A DNA stretch of 64,000 bases from Amphritea sp. (GCF_016744155.1 NZ_JADGEW010000015.1:1-64000), one strand, 5' to 3'; counted from the stretch's first letter, positions 9,796 to 23,421 are shown. Made by a program: numbers and translations. The notes: a model not told the origin generated them from the letters alone.

Positions 9796-10968
9796 ATGAG
9801 TCCCCTCCGCATAGGTATCGTTGCAGGTGAAGCATCGGGAGATATTCTCGGTGCCGGACTGCTGGCCGAACTAAATCGTCGCTTTCCAGGTATAGAGATT
9901 GAAGGTATTGGTGGTGAGCTGATGCAGGCAGAAGGCTGTAAAAGCCTTTACGCTATGGATCGCTTGTCCGTCATGGGTTTGGTTGAAGTTTTAAGTCGAT
10001 TGCGAGAGCTGTTGGGTATTCGTAAATCACTTGTGACCCATTTTAACGAGCATAGACCCGATCTGTTTATCGGGATCGATGCACCTGACTTTACCCTCAA
10101 TCTTGAAGGTAAATTGCGCAGTGTCGGTATCCCAACGGTACATTACGTAAGCCCCTCGGTTTGGGCTTGGCGCAGTAAGCGGGTTTTTAAGATTCTTAAA
10201 ACCACCGATTTGATGCTGACTCTGTTTCCCTTTGAGGCGAAGTTCTATGAGAAGCATGCAATGCCGGTTGAATTTGTCGGTCACCCTCTGGCGAATATGA
10301 TCCCGTTGGAAGCAGATCAGGCAGGTGCTCGGTCAGATCTTGGTTTGCCTCAGGGACAGCGAATAGTTGCATTAATGCCGGGGAGTCGGGGTGGAGAGCT
10401 CAAGTATCTGGCTCAGCCCTTTTTAGATACGGCTCGCTGGTTGTTAAAGCGACACTCCGATCTGGTTTTTGTTATGCCTGCGGCTAACCAGCAGCGGTTT
10501 GATCATCTACGAGAGTTGCTTGATAGGGATTACAGTGACCTACCGATAGAGCTTGTATTAAAACGGTCCCGTGAGGTTATGACAGCGGCAGATGCTGTGT
10601 TGCTGGCATCAGGTACAGCCACTCTTGAAGCGTTGTTGCTGAAGAAACCTATGGTAGTTGCTTATCGGATGGCGCCGCTTACCTATAGTATTCTTTCGCG
10701 TCTGGTGAAAAGTAACTATATCTCTCTGCCTAATCTTTTAGCCGATGCACCGCTGGTTCCGGAAATTCTTCAGGATGAGGTCAGACCTGGGATACTTGGG
10801 CCTGCTGTTGAACAGGCATTATTGGATAGTGATGACAGCAGTAACCTGAAACACCAGTTTATTGATATTCATCATCAGTTACGCCAGGATGCCAGTAAAA
10901 AAGCGGTCGACGCGATTGTTAAGTTGTTACAGGCACGAGGGAGGTTGGATGCGGACTCAGGATTCTGA
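9796..10968 (+). CDS. lpxB: Lipid-A-disaccharide synthase
   Basis: LpxB (family GT19) condenses UDP-2,3-diacylglucosamine with lipid X to the lipid A disaccharide at the inner-membrane face. Motifs include [12 protein letters not shown] at the N-terminus, [20 protein letters not shown] and [10 protein letters not shown] chose the ATG at 9796 (390 residues), with AGGG five bases before it, over a GTG two codons upstream. The 3' end overlaps the rnhB start by about 20 bases. Confidence 0.96.
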   Translation: MSPLRIGIVAGEASGDILGAGLLAELNRRFPGIEIEGIGGELMQAEGCKSLYAMDRLSVMGLVEVLSRLRELLGIRKSLVTHFNEHRPDLFIGIDAPDFTLNLEGKLRSVGIPTVHYVSPSVWAWRSKRVFKILKTTDLMLTLFPFEAKFYEKHAMPVEFVGHPLANMIPLEADQAGARSDLGLPQGQRIVALMPGSRGGELKYLAQPFLDTARWLLKRHSDLVFVMPAANQQRFDHLRELLDRDYSDLPIELVLKRSREVMTAADAVLLASGTATLEALLLKKPMVVAYRMAPLTYSILSRLVKSNYISLPNLLADAPLVPEILQDEVRPGILGPAVEQALLDSDDSSNLKHQFIDIHHQLRQDASKKAVDAIVKLLQARGRLDADSGF

Positions 10969-11539
10969 TTTCTCTGGGATAAAACTGATTGCAGGGGTTG
11001 ATGAGGTGGGCCGTGGTCCTCTTATCGGTAATGTCGTAACTGCTGCGGTTATTCTGGATCCGGCTAACCCCATTGATGGGCTGACAGATTCAAAGAAGCT
11101 TAGCGAAAAGAAGCGTGAGCTGTTGTTTCCCTTGATCCAAGAACGTGCTCTGGCCTGGGCAATCGCTTGGGCGACACCCGCAGAGATCGATGAACTGAAT
11201 ATTCTTCATGCGACCATGTTGGCGATGCAGCGGGCTGTTAATCAGCTGAGTGTGACACCTGAATTCGCTTTGATCGACGGTAATCGTTGTCCTCCTGGTC
11301 TACCATGCCCTGCTGAAGCAATTATAAAAGGTGACCTGAAAGAACCTTCCATTAGTGCTGCGTCCATCCTGGCGAAGGTTTATCGTGACCGGGAGATGCA
11401 AGCACTGGATCTTCTCCATCCTGACTATGGGTTTGCAAGACATAAGGGCTACCCGACAGCGCTACACATGGAAAAGCTGCGTCTGCTTGGGCCTCTCCCG
11501 GAACACCGGCGTAGCTTTAGACCGGTTGCTGAACTGTAA
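10949..11539 (+). CDS. rnhB: Ribonuclease HII
   Basis: RNase HII removes ribonucleotides from RNA/DNA hybrids and misincorporated ribonucleotides from DNA. The 196-residue protein has the catalytic [10 protein letters not shown] motif (Asp18, Glu19), [10 protein letters not shown] with the third acidic residue, and the [12 protein letters not shown] segment. A GGGAGG ribosome-binding site lies just before the ATG at 10949, inside the lpxB end; an in-frame upstream extension to 10862 lies fully inside lpxB and is not supported. Gene order lpxB-rnhB-dnaE is classical. Confidence 0.96.
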   Translation: MRTQDSDFSGIKLIAGVDEVGRGPLIGNVVTAAVILDPANPIDGLTDSKKLSEKKRELLFPLIQERALAWAIAWATPAEIDELNILHATMLAMQRAVNQLSVTPEFALIDGNRCPPGLPCPAEAIIKGDLKEPSISAASILAKVYRDREMQALDLLHPDYGFARHKGYPTALHMEKLRLLGPLPEHRRSFRPVAEL

Positions 11540-11570
11540 ACTTCAACTAAAACTTATTAAACGAGCTGAA

Positions 11571-14500
11571 ATGACTGATCCAGCCTTTGTACATCTGCGC
11601 ATGCATACCGAGTTCTCGCTGGTCGATGGACTGGTGCGCATAAAAGACCTTATTGGGGTGGCGAAGGATCAACAGATCCCGGCGATCGCTATTACCGATC
11701 AGGTTAATCTATTTGCTTTGATTAAGTTCTTTAAAGCGACAACCGGAGCCGGCATAAAGCCTATCTTTGGCGCTGATGTTTGGGTAGAAAACGAGGCTGA
11801 GCCAGAATCTACACCCCATAGAATGACCTTGTTGTCGATGAATGAGCAGGGCTATCGAAATCTGATGGAGTTGATCTCGCTGGCTTATGAGCAAGGCCAG
11901 AATGTGCAGCCAGATTTTGCACTACTGAAGAAAAGCTGGATTTTTGATCGCTCCCAAGGGCTGATAGCACTGTCCGGTGCAAAAGAGGGCGAGGTGGGTA
12001 GGGCCTTATCGGACAATGATTCTGCTCGCGCGGTTGTAGAGCAGTGGCAACAGGTATTTCAAGATCGTTTCTATCTGGAAGTTCAGCGTACAGGTCGTGC
12101 TGGCGATGAAAGCTGTGTTCATGCTTCGGTTCAGCTGGCGCATGAAACCGGATGCCCGTTGGTTGCTACCAACGAGGTGATGTTTATCCGGCCTGAGGAT
12201 TTTGAGGCCCATGAGGTGCGTGTCTGCATTAACCAAAGTCGGACATTGGAAGATCCTAACCGCCCGAAGAACTACACTGAACAGCAGTATCTGCGAAGCG
12301 CAGAGGAGATGACTGAGCTGTTTAGTGATATCCCTTCCGCGATAGAAAACAGTGTTGAGATTGCGAAGCGCTGTAATGTTGAGCTGGATCTGGGGACTTA
12401 CTACCTGCCGAAATATCCGATTCCCGCAGGAATGACGATGGACCAATTCTTTGCTGATGTGTCCTGGAAAGGGCTGGAAGATCGGCTTGAGATCTTGCTG
12501 GATAAAGATGATCCTGAGTACGCTGAAAAGCGTAAGCCTTATGAAGAGCGAATGCGTTTTGAGCTCGACATTATCACTCAGATGGGCTTTCCCGGTTATT
12601 TCCTGATCGTGATGGACTTCATTCAGTGGGGCAAGGATAACGGCGTGCCTGTGGGTCCTGGCCGGGGTTCAGGTGCAGGTTCATTAGTGGCTTATGCGCA
12701 GAAAATCACCGATCTTGATCCGTTAGAATATGATTTGCTGTTTGAGCGGTTCTTGAACCCAGAGCGGGTATCTATGCCCGACTTCGATATCGATTTCTGT
12801 ATGGATAACCGGGATAGGGTTATCGATTATGTGGCCGAAACTTATGGTCGCGATGCGGTATCGCAGATCGTTACCTTCGGTACTATGGCGGCAAAAGCGG
12901 TAGTGCGAGATGTGGCCCGGGTACAAGGTAAGCCTTTTGGCCTGGCCGACAAGCTTTCTAAGCTGATTCCCTTTGAAATCGGTATGACGCTGACCAAGGC
13001 AATGGATGAAGAGCCTTTGATGCGGGAGTTCGTTGAAGGTAACGAAGAGGCCCAGGAAATTATGGAGATGGCCTTTAAGTTAGAAGGCCTGACCCGAAAT
13101 GTGGGTAAACATGCCGGCGGTGTGGTAATAGCGCCGACTAAATTGACCGATTTTTCTGCAACCTATTGTGATGAGCTTGGCCAGGGGTTGGTAACTCAAT
13201 TCGATAAGAATGATGTTGAGGAGGCGGGGCTGGTTAAGTTCGACTTCCTCGGCCTGCGAACCCTGACAATCGTGGACTGGGCGGTCAAAACGATTGATCG
13301 CATTCGGGCTAAGAGCGATGAGGAGCCGCTAGATATAGCACTGATCGACCTTGAAGACAGGGCGACCTTTGATCTACTGCAATCAGCCGAAACCACTGCA
13401 GTATTTCAGCTTGAGTCCAGTGGTATGAAAGATCTGGTACGCCGTCTTCGACCTGACCGTTTTGAGGATATTATCGCACTGGTGGCGTTATTCCGTCCCG
13501 GCCCGCTTCAGTCGGGCATGGTAGATGACTTTATCCTGCGAAAGCATGGTCAGGCTGAGTTGGCTTATCCCCATGCGGATTATCAGCTGGATAGCTTGCA
13601 ACCGGTGTTGGAACCTACCTACGGTATTATTCTGTATCAGGAACAGGTAATGCAGATTGCCCAGGTGATGGCGGGGTATTCCCTCGGCGGTGCGGATATG
13701 TTGCGTCGTGCCATGGGTAAGAAAAAGCCTGAAGAGATGGCTAAGCAGCGCGCCTCTTTCCTAGAAGGCTCGGCAACCAATAATATCGATGCTGATCTGG
13801 CTGGAAATATCTTTGATCTGGTAGAGAAATTTGCTGGTTACGGCTTTAACAAATCACACTCGGCGGCTTACGCGCTTGTTTCCTACCAAACCGCCTGGCT
13901 GAAAACGCATTACCCCGCTCCGTTTATGGCGGCGGTGCTGTCATCTGATATGCAGAACACCGATAAAGTGGTGATCTTCATAGAAGAGTGCCGCAACATG
14001 AAGTTGCCGCTGGTGCTGCCGGATGTGAATTTTGGCGAATATATGTTCACCGTTAATGAAATGGGTGAAATTGTCTATGGTCTGGGGTCGATAAAAGGGG
14101 TCGGTGAAGGCCCGATTGAGTCGATAGTCGAAGCCCGCAATGAGGGAGGTGAATTTAGCGATATTTTCGATTTCTGTAAGCGGGTGGGAAGCAAAAAACT
14201 CAATAAGCGGGTGTTGGAAGCCTTGGTTCGTTCCGGGGCGCTGGACCATGTCGGGCCTGACCGGGCGCAGCTATGGGCCTGTATACCTGAAGCCTTGAAA
14301 GCGGCGGACCAGTCAGAGCGCAATCAAAGTGCGGGCATGTTTGATCTGTTTGGCGAAGTTGAGGCTGAGCAGCCGAGAGATCCCTACGCCGAGTATATGA
14401 AACTGCGCAGCTGGACCGATAAAGAGCGTTTGCAGGGTGAGAAAGACACCCTGGGCCTCTATGTAACCGGTCATCCGATAGATGAATATGAATCGGAACT

Positions 14501-15065
14501 GCCGCATTTTATCTCTAAACGAATTGGTGAATTGCAGCCGCAGAGAGGGCAGCAACAGAAAATGCTGGGTTTAGTGGTTGATATTCGGGTGATGAAAACA
14601 AAGAAAGGCGATCCACTCTGTTTTGTTACTCTTGATGATCGTACCTCCCGGATTGAGGTCTCTCTGTTTGGTGAAGCCTATGACGAATGCCGTGCGGCAC
14701 TAGTAAAAGATGCGATATTGTTAATCGAAGGAGAGATTACCGTCGATAGCTATTCCGGTACTGATAAGCTGAAAGTGCGGGGTAGTACGGTGGTAGATAT
14801 TACTCAGTGCCGGGCACGTTATGGGCAACATATAGAGATTGACTGCGATGAGCAGCAGCTACGGGAGCGTCCGTTGAAGGCTTTTGGTGAGTTGTTGGAA
14901 GCCAATAAAGGCAACGTCAAAATGCCAGTTGCACTGAGATATAGTCGTAAAGATGCCTCCGCAACGCTTTCGCTGGGTGATGCATGGCAAGTGCCGCCAA
15001 CCGACGAGCTGTTGCTTAAGCTTAAAGATCAGTTCGGTGGTGATGCGGTGCGGATTCGCTATTGA
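11571..15065 (+). CDS. dnaE: DNA polymerase III alpha subunit
   Basis: DnaE is the replicative polymerase catalytic subunit. At 1164 residues it has the usual proteobacterial length. It starts with the PHP domain (FVHLRMHTEFSLVDG), has the palm catalytic motif PDFDIDF (Asp404 and Asp406), the fingers and beta-binding region, a GYGFNKSHSAAYA block, a C-terminal OB fold (about residues 1000-1080) and a tail. The ATG at 11571 is the family start; an in-frame upstream extension overlaps rnhB and is rejected. It is one of the longest genes of the conserved block. Confidence 0.98.
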   Translation: MTDPAFVHLRMHTEFSLVDGLVRIKDLIGVAKDQQIPAIAITDQVNLFALIKFFKATTGAGIKPIFGADVWVENEAEPESTPHRMTLLSMNEQGYRNLMELISLAYEQGQNVQPDFALLKKSWIFDRSQGLIALSGAKEGEVGRALSDNDSARAVVEQWQQVFQDRFYLEVQRTGRAGDESCVHASVQLAHETGCPLVATNEVMFIRPEDFEAHEVRVCINQSRTLEDPNRPKNYTEQQYLRSAEEMTELFSDIPSAIENSVEIAKRCNVELDLGTYYLPKYPIPAGMTMDQFFADVSWKGLEDRLEILLDKDDPEYAEKRKPYEERMRFELDIITQMGFPGYFLIVMDFIQWGKDNGVPVGPGRGSGAGSLVAYAQKITDLDPLEYDLLFERFLNPERVSMPDFDIDFCMDNRDRVIDYVAETYGRDAVSQIVTFGTMAAKAVVRDVARVQGKPFGLADKLSKLIPFEIGMTLTKAMDEEPLMREFVEGNEEAQEIMEMAFKLEGLTRNVGKHAGGVVIAPTKLTDFSATYCDELGQGLVTQFDKNDVEEAGLVKFDFLGLRTLTIVDWAVKTIDRIRAKSDEEPLDIALIDLEDRATFDLLQSAETTAVFQLESSGMKDLVRRLRPDRFEDIIALVALFRPGPLQSGMVDDFILRKHGQAELAYPHADYQLDSLQPVLEPTYGIILYQEQVMQIAQVMAGYSLGGADMLRRAMGKKKPEEMAKQRASFLEGSATNNIDADLAGNIFDLVEKFAGYGFNKSHSAAYALVSYQTAWLKTHYPAPFMAAVLSSDMQNTDKVVIFIEECRNMKLPLVLPDVNFGEYMFTVNEMGEIVYGLGSIKGVGEGPIESIVEARNEGGEFSDIFDFCKRVGSKKLNKRVLEALVRSGALDHVGPDRAQLWACIPEALKAADQSERNQSAGMFDLFGEVEAEQPRDPYAEYMKLRSWTDKERLQGEKDTLGLYVTGHPIDEYESELPHFISKRIGELQPQRGQQQKMLGLVVDIRVMKTKKGDPLCFVTLDDRTSRIEVSLFGEAYDECRAALVKDAILLIEGEITVDSYSGTDKLKVRGSTVVDITQCRARYGQHIEIDCDEQQLRERPLKAFGELLEANKGNVKMPVALRYSRKDASATLSLGDAWQVPPTDELLLKLKDQFGGDAVRIRY

Positions 15066-15183
15066 TCGGGGTGGTTCTTAAACCCAACAAAGAGTAGAAT
15101 TAGGCCAATTTTTTATCGTTGGTCGAACATTGTTTTCACTGAATCATGGCCGAAACGAAGCAAAACTTACGGAAGATCAATAT

Positions 15184-16137
15184 ATGAATCCCAATTATCT
15201 GGATTTTGAGCAGCCTATCGCTGATCTGGAAGCAAAGATCGAAGAGCTACGCCTGGTTGGCGATGACAATGAGCTGAATATTGAGGAAGAAATTTCTAAA
15301 CTGCAGGGTAAAAGTCGAAGCCTGACTAAATCCCTGTTCAGTGATTTGAGTGAGTGGCAGATCTCGCAAATAGCGCGCCACCCTTTACGTCCGTATACGC
15401 TGGATTATGTGAAACTGATTTTTGATGACTTCGAAGAGCTGCACGGTGATCGCCATTTTGCGGATGATCAGGCGCTGATCGGAGGCATTGCTCGCCTGGA
15501 AGGTCGCCCGGTGATGATTATAGGTCATCAGAAAGGTCGTCAAGTGAAGGAAAAGGTTCGTCGTAATTTTGGTATGCCGCGCCCTGAAGGTTATCGTAAG
15601 GCCTTGCGCCTGATGGAGATGGCTGAGCGTTTTAAAATGCCTATCCTTACGTTTATCGATACGCCGGGAGCTTATCCGGGTATTGATGCTGAGGAACGTG
15701 GACAATCTGAAGCGATCGCTTTTAACCTGGCAGCGATGTCGCGCCTGAACACACCCATCATTGCTACGGTGGTAGGTGAAGGTGGTTCTGGTGGTGCGTT
15801 GGCGATCGGTGTCTGTGATGAGTTGATGATGCTGCAATACGCGACTTATTCGGTTATCTCTCCAGAGGGTTGTGCTTCAATCTTGTGGAAGAGTGCTGAT
15901 AAGGCACCAGATGCTGCCCGGGCGATGGGATTAACCTCAGATCGCCTTCACGCGCTCGGATTGGTTGATCAGATTGTTGATGAGCCATTAGGTGGTGCAC
16001 ATCGGGATCATGGGCTCATCGCTGCGAATTTGAAGAAGCATCTGTTGGAGGTTCTGGAGCGTTTGTCTGGTATCGAAGAAGAAGCGCTTCTTGAGCGGCG
16101 CTATGAGCGTCTGATGTCTTACGGCATCAGCCAGTAA
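15184..16137 (+). CDS. accA: Acetyl-CoA carboxylase carboxyltransferase subunit alpha
   Basis: AccA with AccD transfers the carboxyl group from biotin to acetyl-CoA, giving malonyl-CoA for fatty acid synthesis and, in this organism, presumably also for the polyketide synthase encoded downstream. The 317 residues start with [19 protein letters not shown], as in E. coli. [37 protein letters not shown] and [13 protein letters not shown] are hallmarks. I use the ATG at 15184 with a GGAAGA upstream. A strong terminator follows. Confidence 0.97.
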   Translation: MNPNYLDFEQPIADLEAKIEELRLVGDDNELNIEEEISKLQGKSRSLTKSLFSDLSEWQISQIARHPLRPYTLDYVKLIFDDFEELHGDRHFADDQALIGGIARLEGRPVMIIGHQKGRQVKEKVRRNFGMPRPEGYRKALRLMEMAERFKMPILTFIDTPGAYPGIDAEERGQSEAIAFNLAAMSRLNTPIIATVVGEGGSGGALAIGVCDELMMLQYATYSVISPEGCASILWKSADKAPDAARAMGLTSDRLHALGLVDQIVDEPLGGAHRDHGLIAANLKKHLLEVLERLSGIEEEALLERRYERLMSYGISQ

Positions 16138-16143
16138 CATCGG

Positions 16144-16172
16144 AACCGTCGGCCAGTCCGACGGTTTTTTTT
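16144..16172 (+). terminator. Rho-independent terminator after accA
   Basis: AACCGTCGG and CCGACGGTT form a 9-bp stem with a five-base loop, followed directly by a run of T residues. It lies a few bases beyond the accA stop and just before tilS. It probably ends the long lpx-dnaE-accA transcript. Confidence 0.92.
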
Positions 16173-16187
16173 GCCTTCAGAACGCCT

Positions 16188-17507
16188 ATGAATAACCTAC
16201 GGTCTCAATTCAATCAACAACTCGATACCTGCCGTAACGGGACAGGGCGTTGGGTAGTAGGTCTTAGCGGTGGTTTGGATTCTATCGTTTTGCTTCACCT
16301 AGCGGCGAGATCACTACCGGCTGATCGAGTGCTGGTTGTTAATGTGGACCATCAACTGCAGCAACAATCTTCCCAATGGGCTGTTTTTTGTGAACAACAG
16401 GCTGCTTCGCTTAATCTGCCCTTCCAATGTAAAAAAGTCTCTGTTGATTCCTCTGCCAGTTTAGAGCGTGCTGCCCGGGAAGCGCGTTATCAGGCGTTTG
16501 GTGAAATTCTTCAGCCGGATGATTGTCTACTACTAGCCCACCATCTTAATGATCAGGCAGAAACGCTGTTGTTCCGCTTATTACGCGGTACAGGCTTACG
16601 TGGCCTGGCAGGTATACCTGTGACGCGCTTGTTGGGCCAGGCTAGGTTATTGCGACCATTACTGAATATACCGCGGCACGAGCTTCTGAGCTGGGCGGAG
16701 TCGGAGCAGTTGGAGTGGATAGAAGATCCCAGTAACACTGAGCTGACATTTGATCGTAACTACCTTCGGCATAAGGTCATGCCGCTGCTACAGGCCCGGT
16801 GGCCTGGGTTCGCTGAGCGCTGGGGTGAGACTGCAGGTTATCTTCGTGATGCTGAGCAGTTACAAAATGAGTTAGCTGAGATCGATCTGGCCTCAGTGGG
16901 AGATCGATTGTCGCTTAACTGCACGTCGTTGATTGCTCTAAATCGTCCGCGCAGGAACAATTTATTGCGCTACTGGTTTCAACAGGCTGGCTTCTCCATT
17001 GGTGAGCGGCAGATTCAGAGTGTTCAGCAACTGATCAGTGCCGCTGGAGATCGGCAGCCGGAACTAAAATTGCCTGGGTTAAGGGTACTGCGCTATCAGG
17101 GCGCTATATTGTTGCACCCAGATCTGCCTGATATGCAGTGGGTAAGTGAACCTCTGACTAAGAGCGGGTTTCGGGTTAAGCAAGGTCTGCTGAGTGTGGA
17201 TCAAAATACCGGCGAAATCGGTTTGAACTCTCTGTCGGGAGTAGTAGTGCGCAATCGACGCGATGGCGACCGGTGTCAACCGATTGGTCGTGGTGGTTCC
17301 TGTAGCCTGAAGAAAATATTTCAGGAGCATAAGGTTCCTGCCTGGCAGCGAAATTCATGGCCGATCTGTGTCGTGGGAGAGCAAATAGTGGCTTTGCCGG
17401 GACTTTGTGTCTGCGATGGCTGGCAGAGTGAAAAAAAAGGCACCGGTTTTACACTGAAATGGTTGCCAACTGCATTGTCTGTCAGGGGCGATTCTGATAC
17501 CCTGTAG
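16188..17507 (+). CDS. tilS: tRNA(Ile)-lysidine synthase
   Basis: TilS modifies C34 of the minor tRNA-Ile with lysine so that it reads AUA. The N-terminal PP-loop ATPase domain shows VGLSGGLDSIVLLH at about residues 25-38, followed by AHHLNDQAETLLFRLLRGTG. A central substrate-binding region and a C-terminal domain (RRDGDRCQPIGR, residues about 355-430) complete the 439-residue, E. coli-type architecture. It lies between accA and pyrG. Confidence 0.95.
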   Translation: MNNLRSQFNQQLDTCRNGTGRWVVGLSGGLDSIVLLHLAARSLPADRVLVVNVDHQLQQQSSQWAVFCEQQAASLNLPFQCKKVSVDSSASLERAAREARYQAFGEILQPDDCLLLAHHLNDQAETLLFRLLRGTGLRGLAGIPVTRLLGQARLLRPLLNIPRHELLSWAESEQLEWIEDPSNTELTFDRNYLRHKVMPLLQARWPGFAERWGETAGYLRDAEQLQNELAEIDLASVGDRLSLNCTSLIALNRPRRNNLLRYWFQQAGFSIGERQIQSVQQLISAAGDRQPELKLPGLRVLRYQGAILLHPDLPDMQWVSEPLTKSGFRVKQGLLSVDQNTGEIGLNSLSGVVVRNRRDGDRCQPIGRGGSCSLKKIFQEHKVPAWQRNSWPICVVGEQIVALPGLCVCDGWQSEKKGTGFTLKWLPTALSVRGDSDTL

Positions 17508-17522
17508 CCCCATCTTTACTAG

Positions 17523-19205
<1,683 letters not shown>

Positions 19206-19231
19206 AGAATAAATAAATTTTTGGAGTTTGA

Positions 19232-20530
<1,299 letters not shown>

Positions 20531-20554
20531 TTTTTAACTGATCTGTGGAATACT

Positions 20555-20580
20555 AAGGGGGCTTGAAGCTCCCTTTTTTG
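20555..20580 (+). terminator. Rho-independent terminator after eno
   Basis: AAGGGGGCTT and AAGCTCCCTT pair (one G-T) with the inner bases forming the loop, followed by six T residues. The element lies about 25 bases after the eno stop and before ftsB. Confidence 0.85.
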
Positions 20581-20613
20581 ATTTTAAATACCGAGTAAGA
20601 GTGCTGCCTGATT

Positions 20614-20937
20614 GTGTTTCGCTGGAACTTGTTTCATTGGATTATATTGTTACTGCTGATCTGTCTGATCGGGTTGCAGTATCGGCTATGGTTTGGTGAA
20701 GCCAATCTGGGCGAAGTGCAGGCGTTGCAGCAGGAGATCGAACGGCAACGGGCTGAAAATGACCTTCTGGTAAATAGAAACCATCAGTTAGATGCTGAGG
20801 TTAAAGACCTTAAGCAGGGACTGGAGGCGCTGGAAGAGCGGGCTCGAAATCAACTGGGAATGGTGAAAGAGGGTGAGTCCTTCTTTCAGTTGGTTCCCGC
20901 CTTGCCGGGACGATCGCCGACTGATACCGGCCAGTAA
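20614..20937 (+). CDS. ftsB: Cell division protein FtsB (GTG start)
   Basis: FtsB forms the FtsQLB complex that activates septal peptidoglycan synthesis. The 107-residue bitopic protein has one membrane segment at about residues 6-22, the QYRLWFG motif next to it, a periplasmic coiled coil (about 28-70), and the conserved ALEERARNQLGMVKEGESF block. The GTG at 20614 gives the expected N-terminus. Its stop overlaps the truD ATG by one base; ispD and ispF, which follow ftsB in E. coli and Pseudomonas, are absent. Confidence 0.94.
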   Translation: MFRWNLFHWIILLLLICLIGLQYRLWFGEANLGEVQALQQEIERQRAENDLLVNRNHQLDAEVKDLKQGLEALEERARNQLGMVKEGESFFQLVPALPGRSPTDTGQ

Positions 20938-22007
20938 TGGAACCCTTAGCGTTAATGAATTTTCCATCAGAATTAAATTACCTCTACGGTGAGCCGGCAT
21001 CTACTGCTGTTATCCGCACTCAGCCCGATGACTTCAGAGTCACGGAAGATCTGTCATTTGAGCCTGAAGGCAGCGGTGACCATGTATTTTTATATATCCG
21101 TAAAACCGGAGAAAATACAGATTGGGTTGCTCGCCAGCTAGCGCACTTTTGCCAGGTGAGCCCAAAAGAAGTCGGTTATGCCGGTAAGAAAGATCGCCAC
21201 GCTGTCACTGAACAATGGTTTAGTGTGCACCTGCCGGGGCGTTCACCGCTTACCTGGTCGCTGTTTGAAACCGATACTATTAAAGTTCTAAAATCCGTTA
21301 AGCACAATCGTAAGCTGCGTCTGGGAAGTCTCACCGGGAACCGGTTTCAGATTCGTCTACGTGAGGTAACCGAGGCTGAAGCGCTATTAAGTCGAGCGGA
21401 GCAGATTAAAGATGGTGTGCCTAACTATTTTGGCGAGCAACGCTTTGGTCATCATCAAGGTAACCTGACAAAAGGTGCAGCTTTGATTGCCGGTAAGCTG
21501 AAAGAGCGTCAACGGCATAAGAAAGGTCTTTATATATCCGCAGTACGCTCTTTTATGTTTAACCAGTTAGTCTCTAAGCGTATCGAGCAAGATTTCTATG
21601 CCGCTCCAATGGCTGGCGATGTGCTGATGATCAATGGTAGCCAGAGTTGCTTTGTCTATGATCCGGAAGATAGCACTATTCTGCCGCGCTTATTAAACGG
21701 TGAGTTGCATCTCACGTCAGCCATGTGGGGGCGGGGTCGTTCAATCTGTACCGATGTTGCAGTAGAGTGGGAAGCCGAACAGTTACAGCCCTGGCAAGAA
21801 CAACTAGAGGGCCTGGAGCGATTGGGGCTGAATCAGGAGCGTCGTTCAGCTCGATTGTTGCCAAGTAATCTGGTTGTTGAGCGAGAGGCGGATGATCAGT
21901 TTATGGTGTCATTTGACCTCCCTGTGGGCAGTTTTGCGACTAGTTTATTGCGTGAGCTGGTTCAAGTCAGCTCAGCAGCCGGTCCTAAGGAGACGGAGAC
22001 AGAGTAA
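20937..22007 (+). CDS. truD: tRNA pseudouridine(13) synthase TruD
   Basis: TruD makes pseudouridine 13 in tRNA-Glu. The 356-residue protein shows the catalytic motif GYAGKKDRHAVT (Asp86), FRVTEDL near the N-terminus and NYFGEQRFGHHQGN. The ATG at 20937 overlaps the ftsB stop; a second ATG six codons later (MNFPSEL) is an alternative start. The stop codon overlaps the surE ATG, so the three genes are coupled. Confidence 0.95.
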   Translation: MEPLALMNFPSELNYLYGEPASTAVIRTQPDDFRVTEDLSFEPEGSGDHVFLYIRKTGENTDWVARQLAHFCQVSPKEVGYAGKKDRHAVTEQWFSVHLPGRSPLTWSLFETDTIKVLKSVKHNRKLRLGSLTGNRFQIRLREVTEAEALLSRAEQIKDGVPNYFGEQRFGHHQGNLTKGAALIAGKLKERQRHKKGLYISAVRSFMFNQLVSKRIEQDFYAAPMAGDVLMINGSQSCFVYDPEDSTILPRLLNGELHLTSAMWGRGRSICTDVAVEWEAEQLQPWQEQLEGLERLGLNQERRSARLLPSNLVVEREADDQFMVSFDLPVGSFATSLLRELVQVSSAAGPKETETE

Positions 22008-22756
22008 TGAGACTTCTACTATCGAATGACGATGGGGTTCATGCGCCGGGATTAGAAATTCTGGCGAGGGTGCTGGGGCAGGATGCTGAACTGGATGTTG
22101 TCGCCCCTGACCGCAATCGGAGCGGTGCCAGTAACTCGCTGACTCTTGATCGTCCCCTGGAAACTCATCATCATAAAAATGGCTTTATCGGTATTAACGG
22201 TACACCGACCGATTGCGTTCATCTGGGAACCTCTGCTGTCTTTAATGCTGCGCCCGATATGGTGGTTTCCGGAATCAATTGTGGCGGAAATCTTGGCGAT
22301 GATGTTATCTATTCAGGAACTGTTGCGGCAGCGATGGAAGGGCGTCATCTTCAGTTGCCGCCGATTGCTGTTTCTCTTGTCAGTAGTAACCCTCAGCACT
22401 ATGAAGCTGCAGCGGAAGTGGTTCGACAGCTGGTAAAAGATATTCGCACTCTGGTGCTTGCGCCGCGTACGGTTCTGAATATCAACGTACCGGATCTGCC
22501 GCTTGATCAGATCAAAGGAATTCATGTGACTCGCTTAGGGCATCGCTCTCTGGCGGATGCGCCGGTTGAGTCAATTGATCCCAGAGGGACACGTCGATTC
22601 TGGATCTCAGGTGTGGGTGCGGCAGAAGATTGTGGGCCGGGCACCGACTTTTTTGCGGTCAAATCCGGTTATGTTTCAATTACTCCGATAAATATTGATA
22701 TGACCCAGTATTCCGGTATGGATAACCTGGGCAATTGGCTTGAGGAATTAACGTGA
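22007..22756 (+). CDS. surE: 5'/3'-nucleotidase SurE
   Basis: SurE is a metal-dependent survival phosphatase acting on nucleoside monophosphates, important in stationary phase. [15 protein letters not shown] carries the metal-binding Asp8-Asp9, and [14 protein letters not shown] plus [19 protein letters not shown] are typical. At 249 residues it has the normal length. It overlaps truD and pcm at its two ends, in the conserved surE-pcm-nlpD-rpoS stress operon. Confidence 0.97.
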   Translation: MRLLLSNDDGVHAPGLEILARVLGQDAELDVVAPDRNRSGASNSLTLDRPLETHHHKNGFIGINGTPTDCVHLGTSAVFNAAPDMVVSGINCGGNLGDDVIYSGTVAAAMEGRHLQLPPIAVSLVSSNPQHYEAAAEVVRQLVKDIRTLVLAPRTVLNINVPDLPLDQIKGIHVTRLGHRSLADAPVESIDPRGTRRFWISGVGAAEDCGPGTDFFAVKSGYVSITPINIDMTQYSGMDNLGNWLEELT

Positions 22757-23421
22757 ATAAGTTGCAGTTGCAGGGTATCGGGATGACCTCCCAGCGTACC
22801 CGCAGCAGGCTGGTGCAGCGGCTAAAGGATCAGGGAATTACTGATCAGCAGGTGCTGGATGTTGTAGCGGGCACTCCCCGCCATATCTTTATTGATGAGG
22901 CCTTATCTCACCGGGCATATGAAGATACAGCGCTGCCTATCGGCTTTAATCAGACGATCTCACAACCCTATATTGTCGCCAGGATGACTGAGATTCTATT
23001 GGCTGCGGGCCCTCTAGGGCGCGTGCTTGAAGTGGGTACCGGGTCTGGGTATCAAACCACTATACTCGCCCAGCTGGTAGATAAGATTTTCAGTGTTGAG
23101 CGTATAAAGCCATTGCAGGATAAAGCCCGGCAGCGATTCGCTCTACTCAAAATCAGGAATGTGTCTTTAAAGCACAGTGACGGAGGTATGGGTTGGCCTG
23201 ATCGTGGTCCGTTTGACGGCATTATGGTGACTGCAGCACCTGAAGAAGTCCCGCCGGAACTGCTGGTTCAGTTGGCAGTGGGAGGGCGTCTAGTGATTCC
23301 TGTTGGCGGCAGTAAGAACCAGCAACTTAAACTGGTTGTTCGGGTCACAGAAACTGAGTATGAAACCTCGGTGCTTGAAGGGGTTAAGTTTGTACCGCTG
23401 TTAAGTGGTACGGTACGCTGA
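22753..23421 (+). CDS. pcm: Protein-L-isoaspartate O-methyltransferase (GTG start)
   Basis: Pcm methylates isoaspartyl residues with S-adenosylmethionine to repair aged proteins. The 222-residue sequence has [16 protein letters not shown], the SAM-binding [11 protein letters not shown] motif and [14 protein letters not shown]. The GTG at 22753 overlaps the surE stop codon in a GTGA arrangement, which supports the start. An extra N-terminal stretch relative to E. coli (residues 1-15) is common in Pseudomonas-type enzymes. Confidence 0.95.
   Translation: MNKLQLQGIGMTSQRTRSRLVQRLKDQGITDQQVLDVVAGTPRHIFIDEALSHRAYEDTALPIGFNQTISQPYIVARMTEILLAAGPLGRVLEVGTGSGYQTTILAQLVDKIFSVERIKPLQDKARQRFALLKIRNVSLKHSDGGMGWPDRGPFDGIMVTAAPEEVPPELLVQLAVGGRLVIPVGGSKNQQLKLVVRVTETEYETSVLEGVKFVPLLSGTVR

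Noticed and set aside
9018-9812. 264-codon open frame on the minus strand
   Set aside because: It lies fully antisense to lpxA, has no recognisable motif and no ribosome-binding site; lpxA on the + strand is unmistakable.
11355-11570. N-terminal extension of dnaE into rnhB
   Set aside because: The family N-terminus starts at the ATG at 11571; the upstream residues are the out-of-frame reading of the rnhB end.
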